Source of the DNA: Darksidea phi
Lineage: Eukaryota > Ascomycota > Dothideomycetes > Pleosporales > Lentitheciaceae
Length of the DNA: 64,000 nt
Direction: 5' to 3'
Assembly (NCBI GenBank): GCA_030770425.1
Contig: JASJFT010000131.1
Location: 1-64,000 of the forward strand
This document shows positions 22,511 to 34,459 of the stretch, one piece after another (position 1 is the first letter of the stretch; every line of letters begins with the position of its first letter). The notes below the pieces were generated by a model. The model had not been told where the DNA came from. It was given only the letters and a program-made list of their open reading frames with translations, and did no database searches. A program made the translations under genes and the position numbers.

Positions 22511-23536
22511 GGCGTCAGGCCTCGCGGCGTTGAGCTGAGAGCGGCGTCGAGGTCGGTGAGAATGCGGTCGGGCTTCGAGGAACGCAGCTCAGCGGGGTGG
22601 TGCTCTCGAGGTCACTAGGCAGCACAGAAGGCAGCACCCTAGACTGGTGCGGGTAAGAAAGCGGTAACAATATGCGACGCCAGCCTCTATCGCCACGTCT
22701 TTGGAACAATGGTGAATCGCACTCAAGGCGAAGGGAGACGTCAGAAGGGAACGCTGCGGCTCACGTACCGAGCCAGCGGGAAGCTTAGCGTCAGGACGCC
22801 AAGCCCTGCCCTTCTCGAAACATCGCCCACGCGACGCAAACTCTCCGAGGTCCACCGTGCTATGTCCCTCTACCATCGAGCTGACGAGGCTGAATACATG
22901 TTCATTTCGTCTATATATAGAGCTCACGTGGTTCACAAGTGCTGGTAGTGAGTCTAAAGGCTAACGTCGCACATTCACTTGCTGACCGCCTGAGGTGTCA
23001 CCGCTATGGGGCTTCCCGTAAAACCTTCAGAGCAGCTGAACTTGAAGCTATTGTGATGTTGGATCGCAGACAACCATCATAGTGACTCATCTATTCACCG
23101 CTCCATAGAGTGCGCTGGCTACATTAGACGAAAGATCCTCGGAACTTGCTGGACTTCTCGCACCGACCTCAGCTATTGTGCTCACTTCGTGCCCATATTA
23201 TTCAGTCGCGGTGGTATGCTACACTTTTGGACATAGCGATAACCGTCACGTTTGTTTTCTATTTCGCCTATTACTTTCCTCTTCAGTTTGGGTGGTTGGC
23301 CGCTTCTTCTCGTGCTGCCGTACAGAAGGGTACCTCATTGTTGTATTGCGACGGCCAAGGGTACCGCCAAGCGTCGCCTCGTATTCGTACTCCTCGCATC
23401 CAGCCGGATCATCCCGACCTCGCACGGGGCCATCACCGCTCTGCGGCTGAGTGGCACCCTAGGCTCCCATTGACTCACTAACCCTCTTGGAAAGCATCAA
23501 CTGAAAACTGGAAGAAGGCATCTACGACTGTTCGAC
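22511..23536. other. Divergent promoter region (Las17 and Zn2Cys6 genes)
   Basis: About 1 kb between two divergent starts. Visible elements are a TATATATA run and a CACGTG E-box just right of it, listed separately. Small open frames here have no recognisable content. Confidence 0.55.
22912..22930 (+). promoter_or_regulatory. TATA-like run with adjacent CACGTG E-box
   Basis: TATATATA at about 22912-22919 is followed by CACGTG at 22925-22930. E-boxes bind bHLH factors in fungi. The spacing to the plus-strand start (about 600 bases) is long, so the target gene is uncertain. Confidence 0.3.
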
Positions 23537-25504
23537 ATGGAGACTCCGCTTGTTCTGGGTTCAGAAAACGACATGCTGGCAGAAGATCTTTTTGAAGGTT
23601 GGCTGTCCGTTCCGATGGACGACTTGTTCGGAAGCCAGCCCAATTCTCCACCAAAAAATACATCCATACCCATTATTGGGCCGCCTCCTCAACAAGATGT
23701 TGGCACGAATCTAACACGTTTTGCGGGGGCCGACCAAGACTTGGAGTCGTTCGCATCACCACCAGTCGGTGCCGACAGTGGGCATTCACCTTCTGCCAGA
23801 ACGCCCTCCACGCCAAACAACGCCGCTGCAGCCGATTCTGCTCTTCGCAAAAGACGTGGCCACACAAAGTCGAGATTAGGCTGCATCAACTGCAAGAAAA
23901 GGAAAGTCAAGGTACGTTTTGGCTGCATCCAGACGCGCCGACGTTGAAGAGAGTTCTTACAATAATAGTGCCAAGAGACATGGCCATCTTGCGCCAATTG
24001 TATTCGACGTGGATGTGAGAGCAAACGCTTTGAAATCATTTTCGGATTCTGATTCGCCGTTGGTAGGCCCTTGCAGATATCCTACCGTCTTCCAGCGCAC
24101 ACAGCACGATCGTATCGTGTCCGAAGTGCTGAGCAGCCCTCACTCGTATGTCCGACTCTCCGACACGCCAAAATCATCGACCTATAATACAAATGACATG
24201 CGGCTCTTTCACCACTTTCTCGTGTCCGCGCACCCATGCATCCCCCACGAGTACGAAGTCGTGTGGGTCAGGGACGTACCAACGTTCAGCCACCAGGTAT
24301 GTATCCCCTTCAGAGAGCTCTTTGAATATGCTTACAATACTAGTATGAGTACCTGATGAATGCTATGCTCGCAATGGCAGGCTCTCATCTTGACCTATTT
24401 GTTGATGACCCACAACCAAACAGGGCGCTGTCGCATCGGCAAAAAGCCATCGAAGGGCTTGAAGAAGCTTTCACTCGATGGCCGCCAACGCCATGCGAGG
24501 CGCACGTCATGCTGGCGACCTCATATCTGCTCGCTTTTCAGTCCTCATACATGTCGGACGGAATGCTAGACCACGTCCTTAGTCTCCGAGGATGCGCAAT
24601 GCTCTCACAAATGATCCTCACCAACGGCTTCGAAGGTGCGTTCTCGGTAGATCCGAACTTGCACGGTACATGGTTTGAATGGAAGATGAAGAACTTTCCA
24701 TCCATGGATCAGCGGCTGGCGCGTGAAGCGCTTCAATCCATGGCAGACTTTGCGCCTCTCCTAGCAGCATCCAAAGAGCATCAGATCGAGCGCGACATCC
24801 TCGCACAGCTGGTTGAGTGTATCCATCCACTACTTGTACCTCTGGGGCCATCAGGGACGCCGGAAACATCAACGACATCAACACCAGGACTTACTAACTC
24901 ACCCACCGATTCAACAACCCCAGAAGAAGAAACTTCAACCATCTCCTCGCCCAGCCAGACGTCCCTTCTTACACTAGCATCAACATGCGAACCGGTCGGA
25001 CTTCTCAAAAATCCTCTCTTCCCCGGCAAGCTCGAAGCCGACTTTGACTCCATAGACTGGGACACGATAACCGAAGTCGCACCAGACCATACTCCCCAAC
25101 CGATCCGCTCTTTCAACGCTCTCATGTGCTCTCTCCTCATCCTCACCACCTCGCCCCGTGAACCTGTTCTCAACCTATTTTCTTCCGCCAACAATATAGG
25201 GAACATCGTCATGGCGCACTTCTGCTGCGTGAGATTCATTGTGGCACCGCTTTCTGCGCCAGATAGTGCTATGAAGACACCGATAAAGGCTATGGTGGAA
25301 TGGTGTGAGCAGGTTGCTAATGCAGTGAAAGATGAAGAGGGGGATGGGGTCAAGTGGACGAAATACATTGAGTGGCCGCAGAAGATATTGAAGACTATGC
25401 GGTACTGTTTGGATCAGAATAAAGGGCTCACGTTTGGGGATCTGTACAATGTACTAGTTAACGATCCTAGAGCTTTTAGGGAGGGCACGCTCAAACTTCG
25501 TTAG
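23537..25504 (+). CDS. Zn2Cys6 transcription factor, Upc2-like
   Basis: Nuclear regulator with an N-terminal binuclear zinc cluster. Four exons: 23537-23911, 23969-24014, 24067-24296 and 24344-25504, giving 603 residues. The six cysteines are split over the first three exons: C-IN-C-KKRKVK (end of exon 1), C-QETWPS-C-AN-C-IRRG (46-base exon 2) and the last Cys after splicing into exon 3. This gives Cx2Cx6Cx6Cx2Cx6C, followed by 'RYPTVFQRTQ'. A basic lead 'KRRGHTKSR' precedes it. The C-terminal part ('YEYLMNAMLAMAGSHL', 'RQKAIEGLEEAF', 'LLAFQSSYMSDG') matches the regulatory domain of Upc2-type factors, some of which control sterol uptake and others development or metabolism. The actual target is unknown. 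It stands next to a ferric reductase gene, but 3 kb of intergenic DNA separates them. Confidence 0.85.
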
Positions 25505-26534
25505 ACGCAGAAGTGAAGGGGACTGCAGCGAGGCGGAAAGCCCGTTTGAAGGGGACTGGATTGTGTCCGCCTCCCATAGATAGAAATCATCTCACCGCTC
25601 TCTATCGTCAACCTCCGCCATAGCACTATCGTCTTTGTTTATTATGTTCAGAGGTCCTTGAACGTTAGGCCTCATATTATGTTCTATGTTAGGTTTATGC
25701 CGTAAGTCGATGGGCACCGATTACGCGAAGACGAAGACGCACTTTCTGATAGCAGTCTATTCTCATACGTACCCGCATTGTCCAAGCTACGAGCTCCTTC
25801 CTTTCTTCCTTCCCACACCCTCTAAAAATAACAACCAAACGATCCAAAATCGCCGACGCACAACCTCCCCAATCCCCACATGGCATCTCACAATCACGTC
25901 CACAGAGCCCAATCTCAGCCCACGTGTACGCAGTAAGCTTACCATCGAATAAGACCTTGGCTTCGAGCCTGACCGGATTCGATATATGCCCTATATTGAT
26001 GGTGCATGCAAGCGAAGGATGGTTGCATGCAAGCGAGCCTCATCTGTTTGGTTGCACGACATGTGCTATTTTGAACGAGGGGTTTTAATTTGGCGGATGT
26101 TTCGAACGCTAGATCTGCCGGGACGTGTCATGTGAAATGGAGTGTGTTGGGCTTATCTATGCAGGGCGAATAGTGAGTAAGATGTAGATGGTGGAGGGGG
26201 TTGTATATTGGGACGGATGGATGGTCGCGAGAGTGCGTGGTTATCGGGTTGCGACCCGCATCTGTAAAATAGAGGTTGTACACGGTATATTGTTGGGCCT
26301 GAACGGGGCTCTCACCGAGCGCTTACTGCCCGGTCACAACCAAGCGCAGGGCAAAGCTTGAAAGCGTGGCCTTGAAGATGCTCGGCACTTTCCACTCCAA
26401 CTATCCACTTTCAGACAGTGGCTCGATTCGTCAACTCTACCCCCTCTCCCAGCGCTTCGAACCGTGTCACCACGCTATCTACCCCCCGACCGGCCCCTTA
26501 GCGCTCGGCTCCATTCCTCAACTCCTTTCTAGCT

Positions 26535-26572
26535 GCCGATTATCGAAAGCTGCCGATTATCGAAAGCTGCAG
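26535..26572. repeat. Tandem 17-base duplication
   Basis: GCCGATTATCGAAAGCT occurs twice in tandem. It is a local duplication in non-coding DNA. Confidence 0.7.
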
Positions 26573-26878
26573 GAACACTTACACGTTCAATTAGAGTTGC
26601 AGCCACCTACTCGCATCCGAGCGCGTAAGGCAGTACTGTGCCTGAATGACCCGCAGGGGAGTGGCGATGTGGTGGGTGCGCGAACGTAGGGCTGGCGGGT
26701 ATGCAGGTAAAGCGGCCTAGAGACGGGTCGCTGGGCGCCTAATCTTTCGTCATCGTTGGAACCATTGTTTGTTAGTCTGATGAACGGAGGCGATGGCGGT
26801 GGTCTGGAAGGCCGATTTTGGGACCCCCTGGATGTGATGGTGATGATGGGGTGCAGAGGGGCGGGGGTGGTGGAAAGG

Positions 26879-26906
26879 ACAGGCCGCGAGACAGGCCGCG
26901 AGACAG
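26879..26906. repeat. Tandem 13-base duplication
   Basis: The unit ACAGGCCGCGAG(A) occurs twice in tandem and is followed by a further ACAG. Confidence 0.65.
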
Positions 26907-28502
26907 ATCGCTCGTGATGTGGAGTGCTTTGCGAACTTTGGGGCGGCATCTAGACCTGCGTGTGTGACACGATACCGTGGTGGCTACAATGTGTTTTCCC
27001 AAGCTCATTCGGTGGCCGATACTGCAGCGCCGTATGTCGTGCACAGAGGACGTTGCAACCGTCACTCCATCGTCTGGCTGCGCCGTCGGAAGAGAATGAT
27101 TCAAACGGAATGTGACACCTCGCGATCTGCCATGCTTTTTCCCCATTCCACCGCATAGGGGTCCGTATTTGACACTGCATGAGAGAAAAGCGAAGGTGGA
27201 TGAAGCTTTCCACCAACCAAGGCCGCGCATTGACGCCATCAATGCTTGGCCTCCGGCTAAGCCCATCTCGGATAGCTCGGCGCTTACACGACGGCCCCCA
27301 TCCAGTCGGTGTCTCCTCAACACCATCCAGGAACCCCGCCTGGCTTCGTTTCCCATGCATTGACTGCATGTCCCGCAGCGCGGTGCGACGGTCGCTTGCC
27401 TCCCCCCAATTCGCTGCTCGCCCGGAGTCATGCGAACGCGCACAAGGCACAGCTCCACTGATCGTCCTGATTCGACTGCCCAAGCACGCCGTGGCGTATT
27501 GTCGAAGCGTGTTGCCGTCTCGCCGAGCCTGCCATCGGGACAGCAGAGGTGCCGACGGCAATCGCTTTCTTCACAGCATCGCTCTGCGATGTCTGACATC
27601 AGATGAGCTTCAGCCTAAACAATCCTTACCGCTGGGCCACTCCGCAGCTGTTGAGAGATCTGGGGGTGAGAACGGGGCGCCTGGCGGCTGCGCGGGTGTC
27701 AAATCCATCCGCTGCAATCGACGACGCCTCCCGCTTAGCGTAGACGGCCCAGGTCTTGCTGCCCAGGGTCTGGCGTCCGCCCCGGCGTCATTGGCTTTGA
27801 CCGAAGCTCACCAACCACAGCCGTGCTCCTGCTGAATATTATCCATACGGCGAAGGCTTCCAAGCTTTTAGATTGGGGACCAGGGCCCCCAAAGCGAGCG
27901 GGGACTGTGATGTGCGCTCTTTCTCGGCATTCTACTCATTCGCGGGCCCTGCTCAGCAATCCCTATCACATCTTAGCCCAATAGCGTGGAAGTTGTGCGA
28001 TCTGAGCGGTTGATTCAGAATTGTTGTTGGTTGCGAGGACGGGCACCCTGGACCCGCTACTACCAGCTACCACTTCCGCAAGGGACATAATACTACGGCA
28101 TCCGCTTCCGTCCGGTATCTAATCAGTCAGGCGCGCCGTTCTCCTCAGTTTCACCATCCCCTCCCCTTCGAATGTCATCGTCGTCAAACATAGTGTCAAA
28201 GAAAGAGCTGGACACTGCCATTCGTATTCGGCCGCGAATCACGGAAAGAGATTAGCGAGAACAGTGTGCCCGAATAGAGCCCTGGCTGCAGCTTCACACC
28301 GCATGATCAGTGCTCTCGAGCAATCGCACCCGTTTTCCATGTAGAAAAGGCTTCCAACCCGTCTCTTAAGCGTATTGCTTCCCAATTTCCGGCATCTACC
28401 GGCCTAGGCCAACCCTCACCTTGGTCGTGCTTCTGCTGGCAGAAGTGTTCCACGAGCTCCGTTCCCCACCGATCACCAGTCCAGAAAACATAGGTATTCA
28501 AG

Positions 28503-31055
28503 ATGCCAGCAGTTCCAGAGACATTGATGCAACGGGCGGGAGTGGTGTTGGAGCACTTCGACATGGCAGTATCGCTAGCCGAGCGCGAGATAGCGGGTTC
28601 CCTCTCAACTCTCGTGCGCCGGATAAACATACCAGTCAACAGTACGAGTCCACCCGGATTGATCGAAGCCAACACACGGGATCCCTGGAGCAAAAGCGAC
28701 AAATATGCGCTGGCCTACGTCTACTTCTGCATACCGCTGCTCGTCATCGCAGGCCTCATGCGTTACTACCATCTGTTTACGGACAAGATCCGGACGGCGC
28801 TACACCAAGAAGAGGTACGGAAAACTTCGACAACCTCTTCCCCGGACACAGATTACGAGATGTCGGTCCTACATACTGACAAGTCTACGATCAAGTTCTT
28901 TCCCCGCGATGGCCCTCTTCCAAGCCAGCCGAAGTCGCAATCGAGTGTGAGCTCGGTTGGACCCATCAACAACTGTGTGGCCTTCTTCCGCTTCGTCTTC
29001 TACCGACCGCTTCGGGAGTGCCGGATCAAGAAAGGATGGAGGCCCCTGGTTTTTCCATCCGCGGCGGTGTGTGTCATTGTGCTAGGGGCATTCGCTCTCG
29101 GACTTTGCTACTGCTTCATCCCGCAACCGCTTTTCTGGGACAGCCTTGCATACGGATCGCCGCCTCTCGCAATCCGGTCTGGAATGATGGCTGTCGCGCT
29201 GCTACCATGGATTGTCGGGCTTTCCATGAAGGCGAACATCATCACATTGATTACGGGGATTGGCCACGAGCGGTTGAACGTGTTACATCGATGGGCAGCG
29301 TATCTGTGCTTAGCTTTGAGCATCATCCATACGGTTCCATTCTACATTACTCCTATCTGGGACAAGGGGGCTCGGCATACATTTGAGTCTCTGTTGAAGC
29401 AGGAAGGTTTCTATGCCTACGGCACTGGTATGTAATCCTTTCCTTTGCAGACGCTTCCACAGGAGATGCGGAAAAGCATGCCATTACCAGACCCAGACTA
29501 ACGAGAATTAGGAGTCGCCGCTCTTGTGCCGCTATGTTTCCTCTGCGTCCACTCCCTCGAACCCCTACGCCACTGGATGTACGAACTCTTCGTCGCGCTC
29601 CACGTGCCCGTAGCCATCGTCTTCCTCGCCATGATGTTCTGGCATTGCCACAACTACCTCACCTCCTGGAACTACCTGTTCGCGACTACGGGAATATGGC
29701 TAGCATCTTACCTTATGCGACTCTTCTACCTCAATTGGACACGTCCGGGGCGGATCTCGTGGCTCATCGGCGACGAAGCCTCCGTAATCATCATGCCCGA
29801 GAACGCCATCAAGATCACGATCCCGACCCAGGTGAAGTGGCGACCAGGCCAGTACGTCTACCTCCGGATGCCTGGCATTTCAGTCTTCGAGAACCATCCT
29901 TTCACAATCGCATCGCTATGTAGCGATGACTTCCCGTCCGAGTATGGCGAAGGGTATCGGGACATGGTCCTCGTCTTCCGCCCTTTCGGAGGCTTTACTA
30001 ACAAGGTCCTTCGACGCGCACTTGAACACGGGCCTTGGCACACATATAGGGCCTTCATCGACGGTCCCTATGGCGGCATGCAGCGACGCATCGAAGCCTT
30101 CGACGACGTTGTGTTGGTCGCCGGTGGTAGTGGCATCACTGCCATTGTATCACAACTTCTCTCCCTCATCAAGAAAATGCGCGACGGCAAGGCTGTAACG
30201 CGCAAAGTCCACGTCATCTGGGCACTGAAGCGGCCCGAGACCATGGAGTGGTTCAAAGAAGAGCTGAGGATATGTCGCGAATTTGCGCCACCTGAAACAG
30301 TAGAATGCCAATTTTACATCACAGCCGCAAAGCGCAACGCAGGCGGCACCCTCGTTAGCGCAAAGACGCCCACCCGCCCCGTATCGGTCTTCTTCCACGA
30401 TAAAGTCAACGACGCCTTCCAGAACATCGCCGATCACCGCATCTCCGGTATTTCGAACAAACGCAATTCGGCACTGATCCACGATGAAGCGCAAGGCGAC
30501 CTGGAGAAAGAACAGGAACTGCGTCGCGAAAATGAAGACAGCATCACCGCACTGCCACAAGCACACCTTGTCCCTGTGACCCGGAGACCCTCGACCATCT
30601 CCAACGACGACACCACAAGCCCCGACCTCATCACTCCTTCCCTGGCAACTCGACGACGGGATCGCAACCTCTCGCTCGACATCAGCACCGCCGTCGCCGC
30701 TAACACTTCTGCCTTCGATCCCTCTGTTTCGGGCCCTAGTAATCAAGTCCAAGGATTCGACTTCGGGTTCCCTTCCACGCCCACCGAGTTCCAGAAGAAC
30801 CTCATGCGCTTCGCCTTTCTACCCGCAGCGGTCAAGAAAAAGGATGGATGGAGTACTGAATACGGACGTCCGGATCTGAAGTACTTATTGAAGGGTATGA
30901 GTGAAAACTTTGGCAGGAGGACGTGCGTCTTCGTCTGTGGACCGGCAGGCATGCGGACTGCTGTCTCGGAGACGGTCGCTGAGCTGCAGCGGTCGGTTTG
31001 GAACAACTCGGCTAGGGACGAGATTTTCCTTCACGCAGAGAACTATGCGCTATGA
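28503..31055 (+). CDS. FRE-type ferric reductase / NOX-fold transmembrane oxidoreductase
   Basis: Plasma-membrane flavocytochrome that passes electrons from NADPH through FAD and two hemes to extracellular ferric chelates. Two exons, 28503-29427 and 29512-31055, with an 84-base intron carrying a CTAAC branch sequence, give 822 residues. An N-terminal outside segment contains NSTS (possible N-glycosylation), and several membrane helices follow. Heme-ligand histidines are in 'VLHRWAAYLCLALSIIH' and 'LHVPVAIVFLAMMFWH'. The FAD-binding HPFT motif is near residue 437, GPYGG near 495, the NADPH-binding 'VAGGSGIT' near 512, and the terminal 'CGPAGM' near 780. A low-complexity acidic insert of about 100 residues separates the NADPH motifs, as in many fungal FREs. 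Substrate (iron or copper) cannot be told from sequence. Confidence 0.92.
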
Positions 31056-31591
31056 GCGCAGTACCTGGGGTGGCGGCTCAACGAGGATCCTAAGTGACAC
31101 CCTTTTTCTTTTCTGGTCGTTTGTGCATGGCGTAGTTCGGCTCTTTGTATACCCCCTTTTACCTCTCTCTCTTTTTTTGGGTAATACTCACGATGCATGT
31201 CGCCGTCATCGGTATGGCTTGTACAAACATTCCTTCTTTCTTTGTCTATAGTTCTTTTTTTGGGGATGGGTGGAGAGGAGGGGGAGTGCGGAGATGAAAA
31301 GGAAAGCAAAGGAAAGGATACCCGTGTCGATTATCGACGATAGCTCGCTTTTTGGCTAGAGCTTGACTGCCGTAGACGTAATATATGTCTCAACATTAAT
31401 TACTGCTCGTCCATCCCAGATTTTGATGTGCCCATATATGCAGAGTCCTAGCTGTCAACCACCAATCGCAGTGCATAAAGAGCAACGATACAGCCCGGGT
31501 GGTTGGATGCAAACTGTTAGGTGCGGAGCACCAAAACACCGAGCACACATACTAAAGACATGTACGAAGCTCTGAAGGCAAGAATAGGCGT
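31056..31591. other. Convergent 3' intergenic region
   Basis: Separates the convergent ferric reductase and esterase genes. It contains T-rich and C/T-rich runs. No gene seen. Confidence 0.6.
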
Positions 31592-33057
31592 TTAATACCG
31601 CACCTCGTCGTTCCAATACAGCGTCTCATGTTGCACCTCCGGCCCCGTAGCAGCAAGCTCCCATCCAAATTTCAGCCGTATGTATTGTATAACATGGGCC
31701 GCGACCTGTAAACATCCTCGATTAGCGTCTGCACCATAACATCCAAACTGATCCAGACCACGCCATATCTACCAAGAAACACAAACATACCTTGATATGG
31801 CCCACATCCGTGGGATGCGACCGCGGCCCAATATCATTATGCTGCAAAATCCCGGTACTATTGAAATAATGCACATACCCCTCCCCTTCGTACTTCTTAT
31901 AGACCGAATAAATCTCATCTACAAAATTCGGACTCTGCGCATACGTATTGCCGACCTGCGAAAAGGTGCCCCAGAGTCCCATGATGATGATTTGCGCGTT
32001 CGGATACACGGCGTGGACTTTGGGAATGAAGTCCATGTAGCTCTGTAGGTATTGTGCCGGGGTTACGGGGTTGGCTTTGTTGCGGTCGTTTGTGCCGATG
32101 TTGATGAGCACGATGTCGGCGTCTTTTTGCGACTTGAAGTCCCATAGTGGCGGGTTTGTGCCGTAGGCTTCTTGGGCGCGAGGTGACGTGTCCGATGTGC
32201 GGTACCACTGGTATTCCTGCCCCCGTGGGTTGCCCCAGCAATTTGCGTCGTGCAGACAAATACCTGGGTATGCTGTTATGCTGAACTCGACGTTGCCGAA
32301 GCCAGCGCCTATATTGTATCCGAAGCCGGAGAAGGCTTCGTAGGTAGCCGAGTACCCGCTCGTCAGACTGTCGCCAATGAACTCGATCGTGCGCGCATAG
32401 TTTGGAACCTTGATCAGGGAAGAGTTGGAGGAGAGATGGACGGCGGAGATTTGTACGCCGTAGGCCCAGTTTGTGACGCGCAGTTCGAAGGTGAGGGGCA
32501 GTTGGGAGGGTTGTGTGGTGTTGAGACCGGGGGAGGAGGGCGAGATTAGATGGTGGGTTGCGCCTGAGGTTATGTTGGAGAGCTGCCAGTCTAGGCCGGC
32601 GACCCGGTAGGCGATTAGTACGCCGTTGGTGGTCAGGGGGCCGAAGGTTATGGCTACGTTTTGGCCTGAGAAGGCGAATTTGAGACCGGGGGCTCTGGGG
32701 TGCGATTAGTCGGGTACGTCGTTGATGCCTGTCCTGCAAACAGCTATAGTTGGAGAGTGACAAGATGTCTGATTGCTTATTTTGCTTTTCATGTGTGATA
32801 GATACTCTGGAGTGACTTCAGACGAAATACTATCCAACTTACGCCCACCATGACACATGCTGGCTATCCCATCGCCCCTTGTATGAAAGCTCAGTCGCAT
32901 TCGGGCCAAACGTCTTCCATCCGGTCGAATTGGAGGTTATCGAAGCAATCTTGGTCTCCCGGAAGTGTGTCTCGCGCTCATGGCCGTTTTCGAAAATGGT
33001 AGATGTGGAAAGCGTAACGAGCGAGGCAAGCCCCCAAAGAGATGAAAAGAACCTCAT
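31592..33057 (-). CDS. Secreted acetylxylan esterase, CE2 family (SGNH hydrolase)
   Basis: Probably removes acetyl groups from plant cell-wall xylan outside the cell. Three exons, 32843-33057, 31791-32694 and 31592-31705, give 410 residues. The start at 33057 is chosen because it opens directly on a signal peptide (MRFFSSLWGLASLVTLSTS); the same frame is open further upstream without one. An N-terminal beta-sandwich region has 'FAFSGQNVAITFG' and 'YRVAGLDWQLSN'. The nucleophile motif is GDSLTSGYSA near residue 200, 'INIGTND' is the third SGNH block, and 'HPTDVGH' near the end of exon 2 carries the catalytic Asp/His. The last exon supplies 'AAHVIQYIRLKFGW'. The domain order (jelly-roll then SGNH) is that of CE2. 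Expression would be expected under lignocellulose induction; no regulatory site was identified. Confidence 0.87.
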
Positions 33058-33960
33058 CTTGGACTCGTATAGAACAGAAAAGACACAATTGACGCGCAAA
33101 GACAGTACGGCCGTGGCATTGTCCTTATAGGAATTGAAAAGCAGAGCTGCACCTACCTGTACAGTTATTAACAGCGTCAAAATCCCGGATCTCGGTGCCT
33201 GAGAATTAATCAATCGAGCATTAGCTTCTTCCATGTTCGCGACCAATTCCTCCGCGAACAGAACGACTGCTTTTCGTCATGCAGCTGGAGAAAACCGTGC
33301 TCGTAATCAGAAGTGTCGGTGCCATTCACAACAGCTAAGTCAGCAGAATCGCACCGCAATGTCACCTTCTCTTTCTGGCGACGACCCCTCTCTGCGAGCT
33401 GGAGGGGGAGTCGGTCTCACATGGCAATCTGCGCATGCCGGCCGCTGCCGGTGATGGTGTTGAGAGGGCGGGTAGGCGGAGAGGTTATTCCGCGCCTGAA
33501 ACAGGGGTCCTTTCTGCCGCGGGTGGAGTGTGGGACAGGGGGGAAAGCAGCTACAGCGGAGGTGGTGTGGGTTCATGAGGAGCAGCTACGCGCTATGCAG
33601 CGCGCCGTCCAACGCGTCGAAGCGGATCAGCAAACATGTAGCGGCCTTGGGAGGCGGCGATGTAGGAAGCCGAGAGCATAGGGCTGCATGTGCATGGCGG
33701 GCCGTGGTGATTGTCGTTGCTTGTTCGAGGTGTGGTCAAGGGTGCGGCACATTTGTTTTGGGCGGCTTGGCTCGCTATGGCCCTATCTGCGGGCGTCCTC
33801 ACTGTGCGACATATATCTCGGCCACACTCCCAATCGGTGCCGCATCGACACCGCCAGAGCAGCCAGCAGAGACACGGGTGCGCTCTTCTCGTCGCCGCTG
33901 GGTGGCATGCGCATCGTGCTCTGTGTCCGACCATGGTGTGCAGCGTGTTAAGATAGTGTG
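33058..33960. other. Divergent promoter region (esterase / BLOC-1-like gene)
   Basis: About 900 bases. Several overlapping small frames in both strands lack recognisable content. No RNA gene seen. Confidence 0.55.
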
Positions 33961-34459
33961 ATGTCCACCTCCATCCCCGACTCTCAACTGGGCCTCACGC
34001 AGAGCGAAGTCCGACTCCTCCGCCAACACCAGCAGATTGCCCTGAGCCAGGCCGGCAGCAGCTCGTCTCACGCCGCCTCCCACGCCTCTAGCCAAGGCCG
34101 GCTCCTCCTGGATCCCTCTAGCCTGCAGGCGCTCAGCGCCCACTTTGACCGTCTGATGTACTCCATCCAGCAGCGATGGCATGCAGTAAGTGCTCCATCC
34201 ACCGTGACCGCATTGCGAGATGGTCCTGAAGCGTCACACTGACATTGGCCAGCTCTCCCAGCAGACGCAGACGGCGACCCAACTCCAGTACGACCGCGCC
34301 GGTAACGCGATCCAGACGGCCGACGCCGAAATCGCCCGCTTCCGCGCCATCCTGCGCGAAATTGACGAGCTTCAGGTCGAATTCGACAAGGTGCGCCGCA
34401 TTGGCGAGATAGTCAAGGGTTTCAAGTCCCGCGTCGAGCATCTTGAGCGTCGCATATAG
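33961..34459 (+). CDS. Small coiled-coil protein, candidate BLOC-1 subunit CNL1
   Basis: Two exons, 33961-34185 and 34253-34459, with a 67-base GT-AG intron (branch-like CACTGAC) give 143 residues. The N-terminus has a Ser/Ala-rich stretch 'SSSHAASHASSQGRLLLD', then 'LQALSAHFDRLMYSIQQR'. Exon 2 is a continuous amphipathic coiled coil with 'TQLQYDRAGNAIQTADAE', 'RFRAILREIDELQVEFD' and 'IGEIVKGFKSRVEHLE'. Fungal CNL1 (BLOC-1 complex, endosomal sorting) has this size and layout as I remember it; a KxDL-type subunit is an alternative. Confident as a gene, moderate as to name. Confidence 0.72.

Larger units (their letters stand above)
25505..28502. other. 3-kb intergenic region without a convincing gene
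   Basis: Long overlapping open frames occur on both strands at 26.7-27.9 kb, but none shows domain-like composition and they overlap each other antisense. Three short tandem duplications lie here, at about 26001-26035, 26535-26572 and 26879-26906. The last several hundred bases presumably hold the ferric reductase promoter. Confidence 0.5.

Noticed and set aside
26772..27599. 275-codon minus-strand frame in the 3-kb intergenic gap
   Set aside because: Overlaps a similar-length plus-strand frame, has no domain-like segments, and composition looks like GC-rich non-coding DNA.
27179..27835. 218-codon plus-strand frame
   Set aside because: Antisense overlap with the previous frame and no family resemblance or splice structure.
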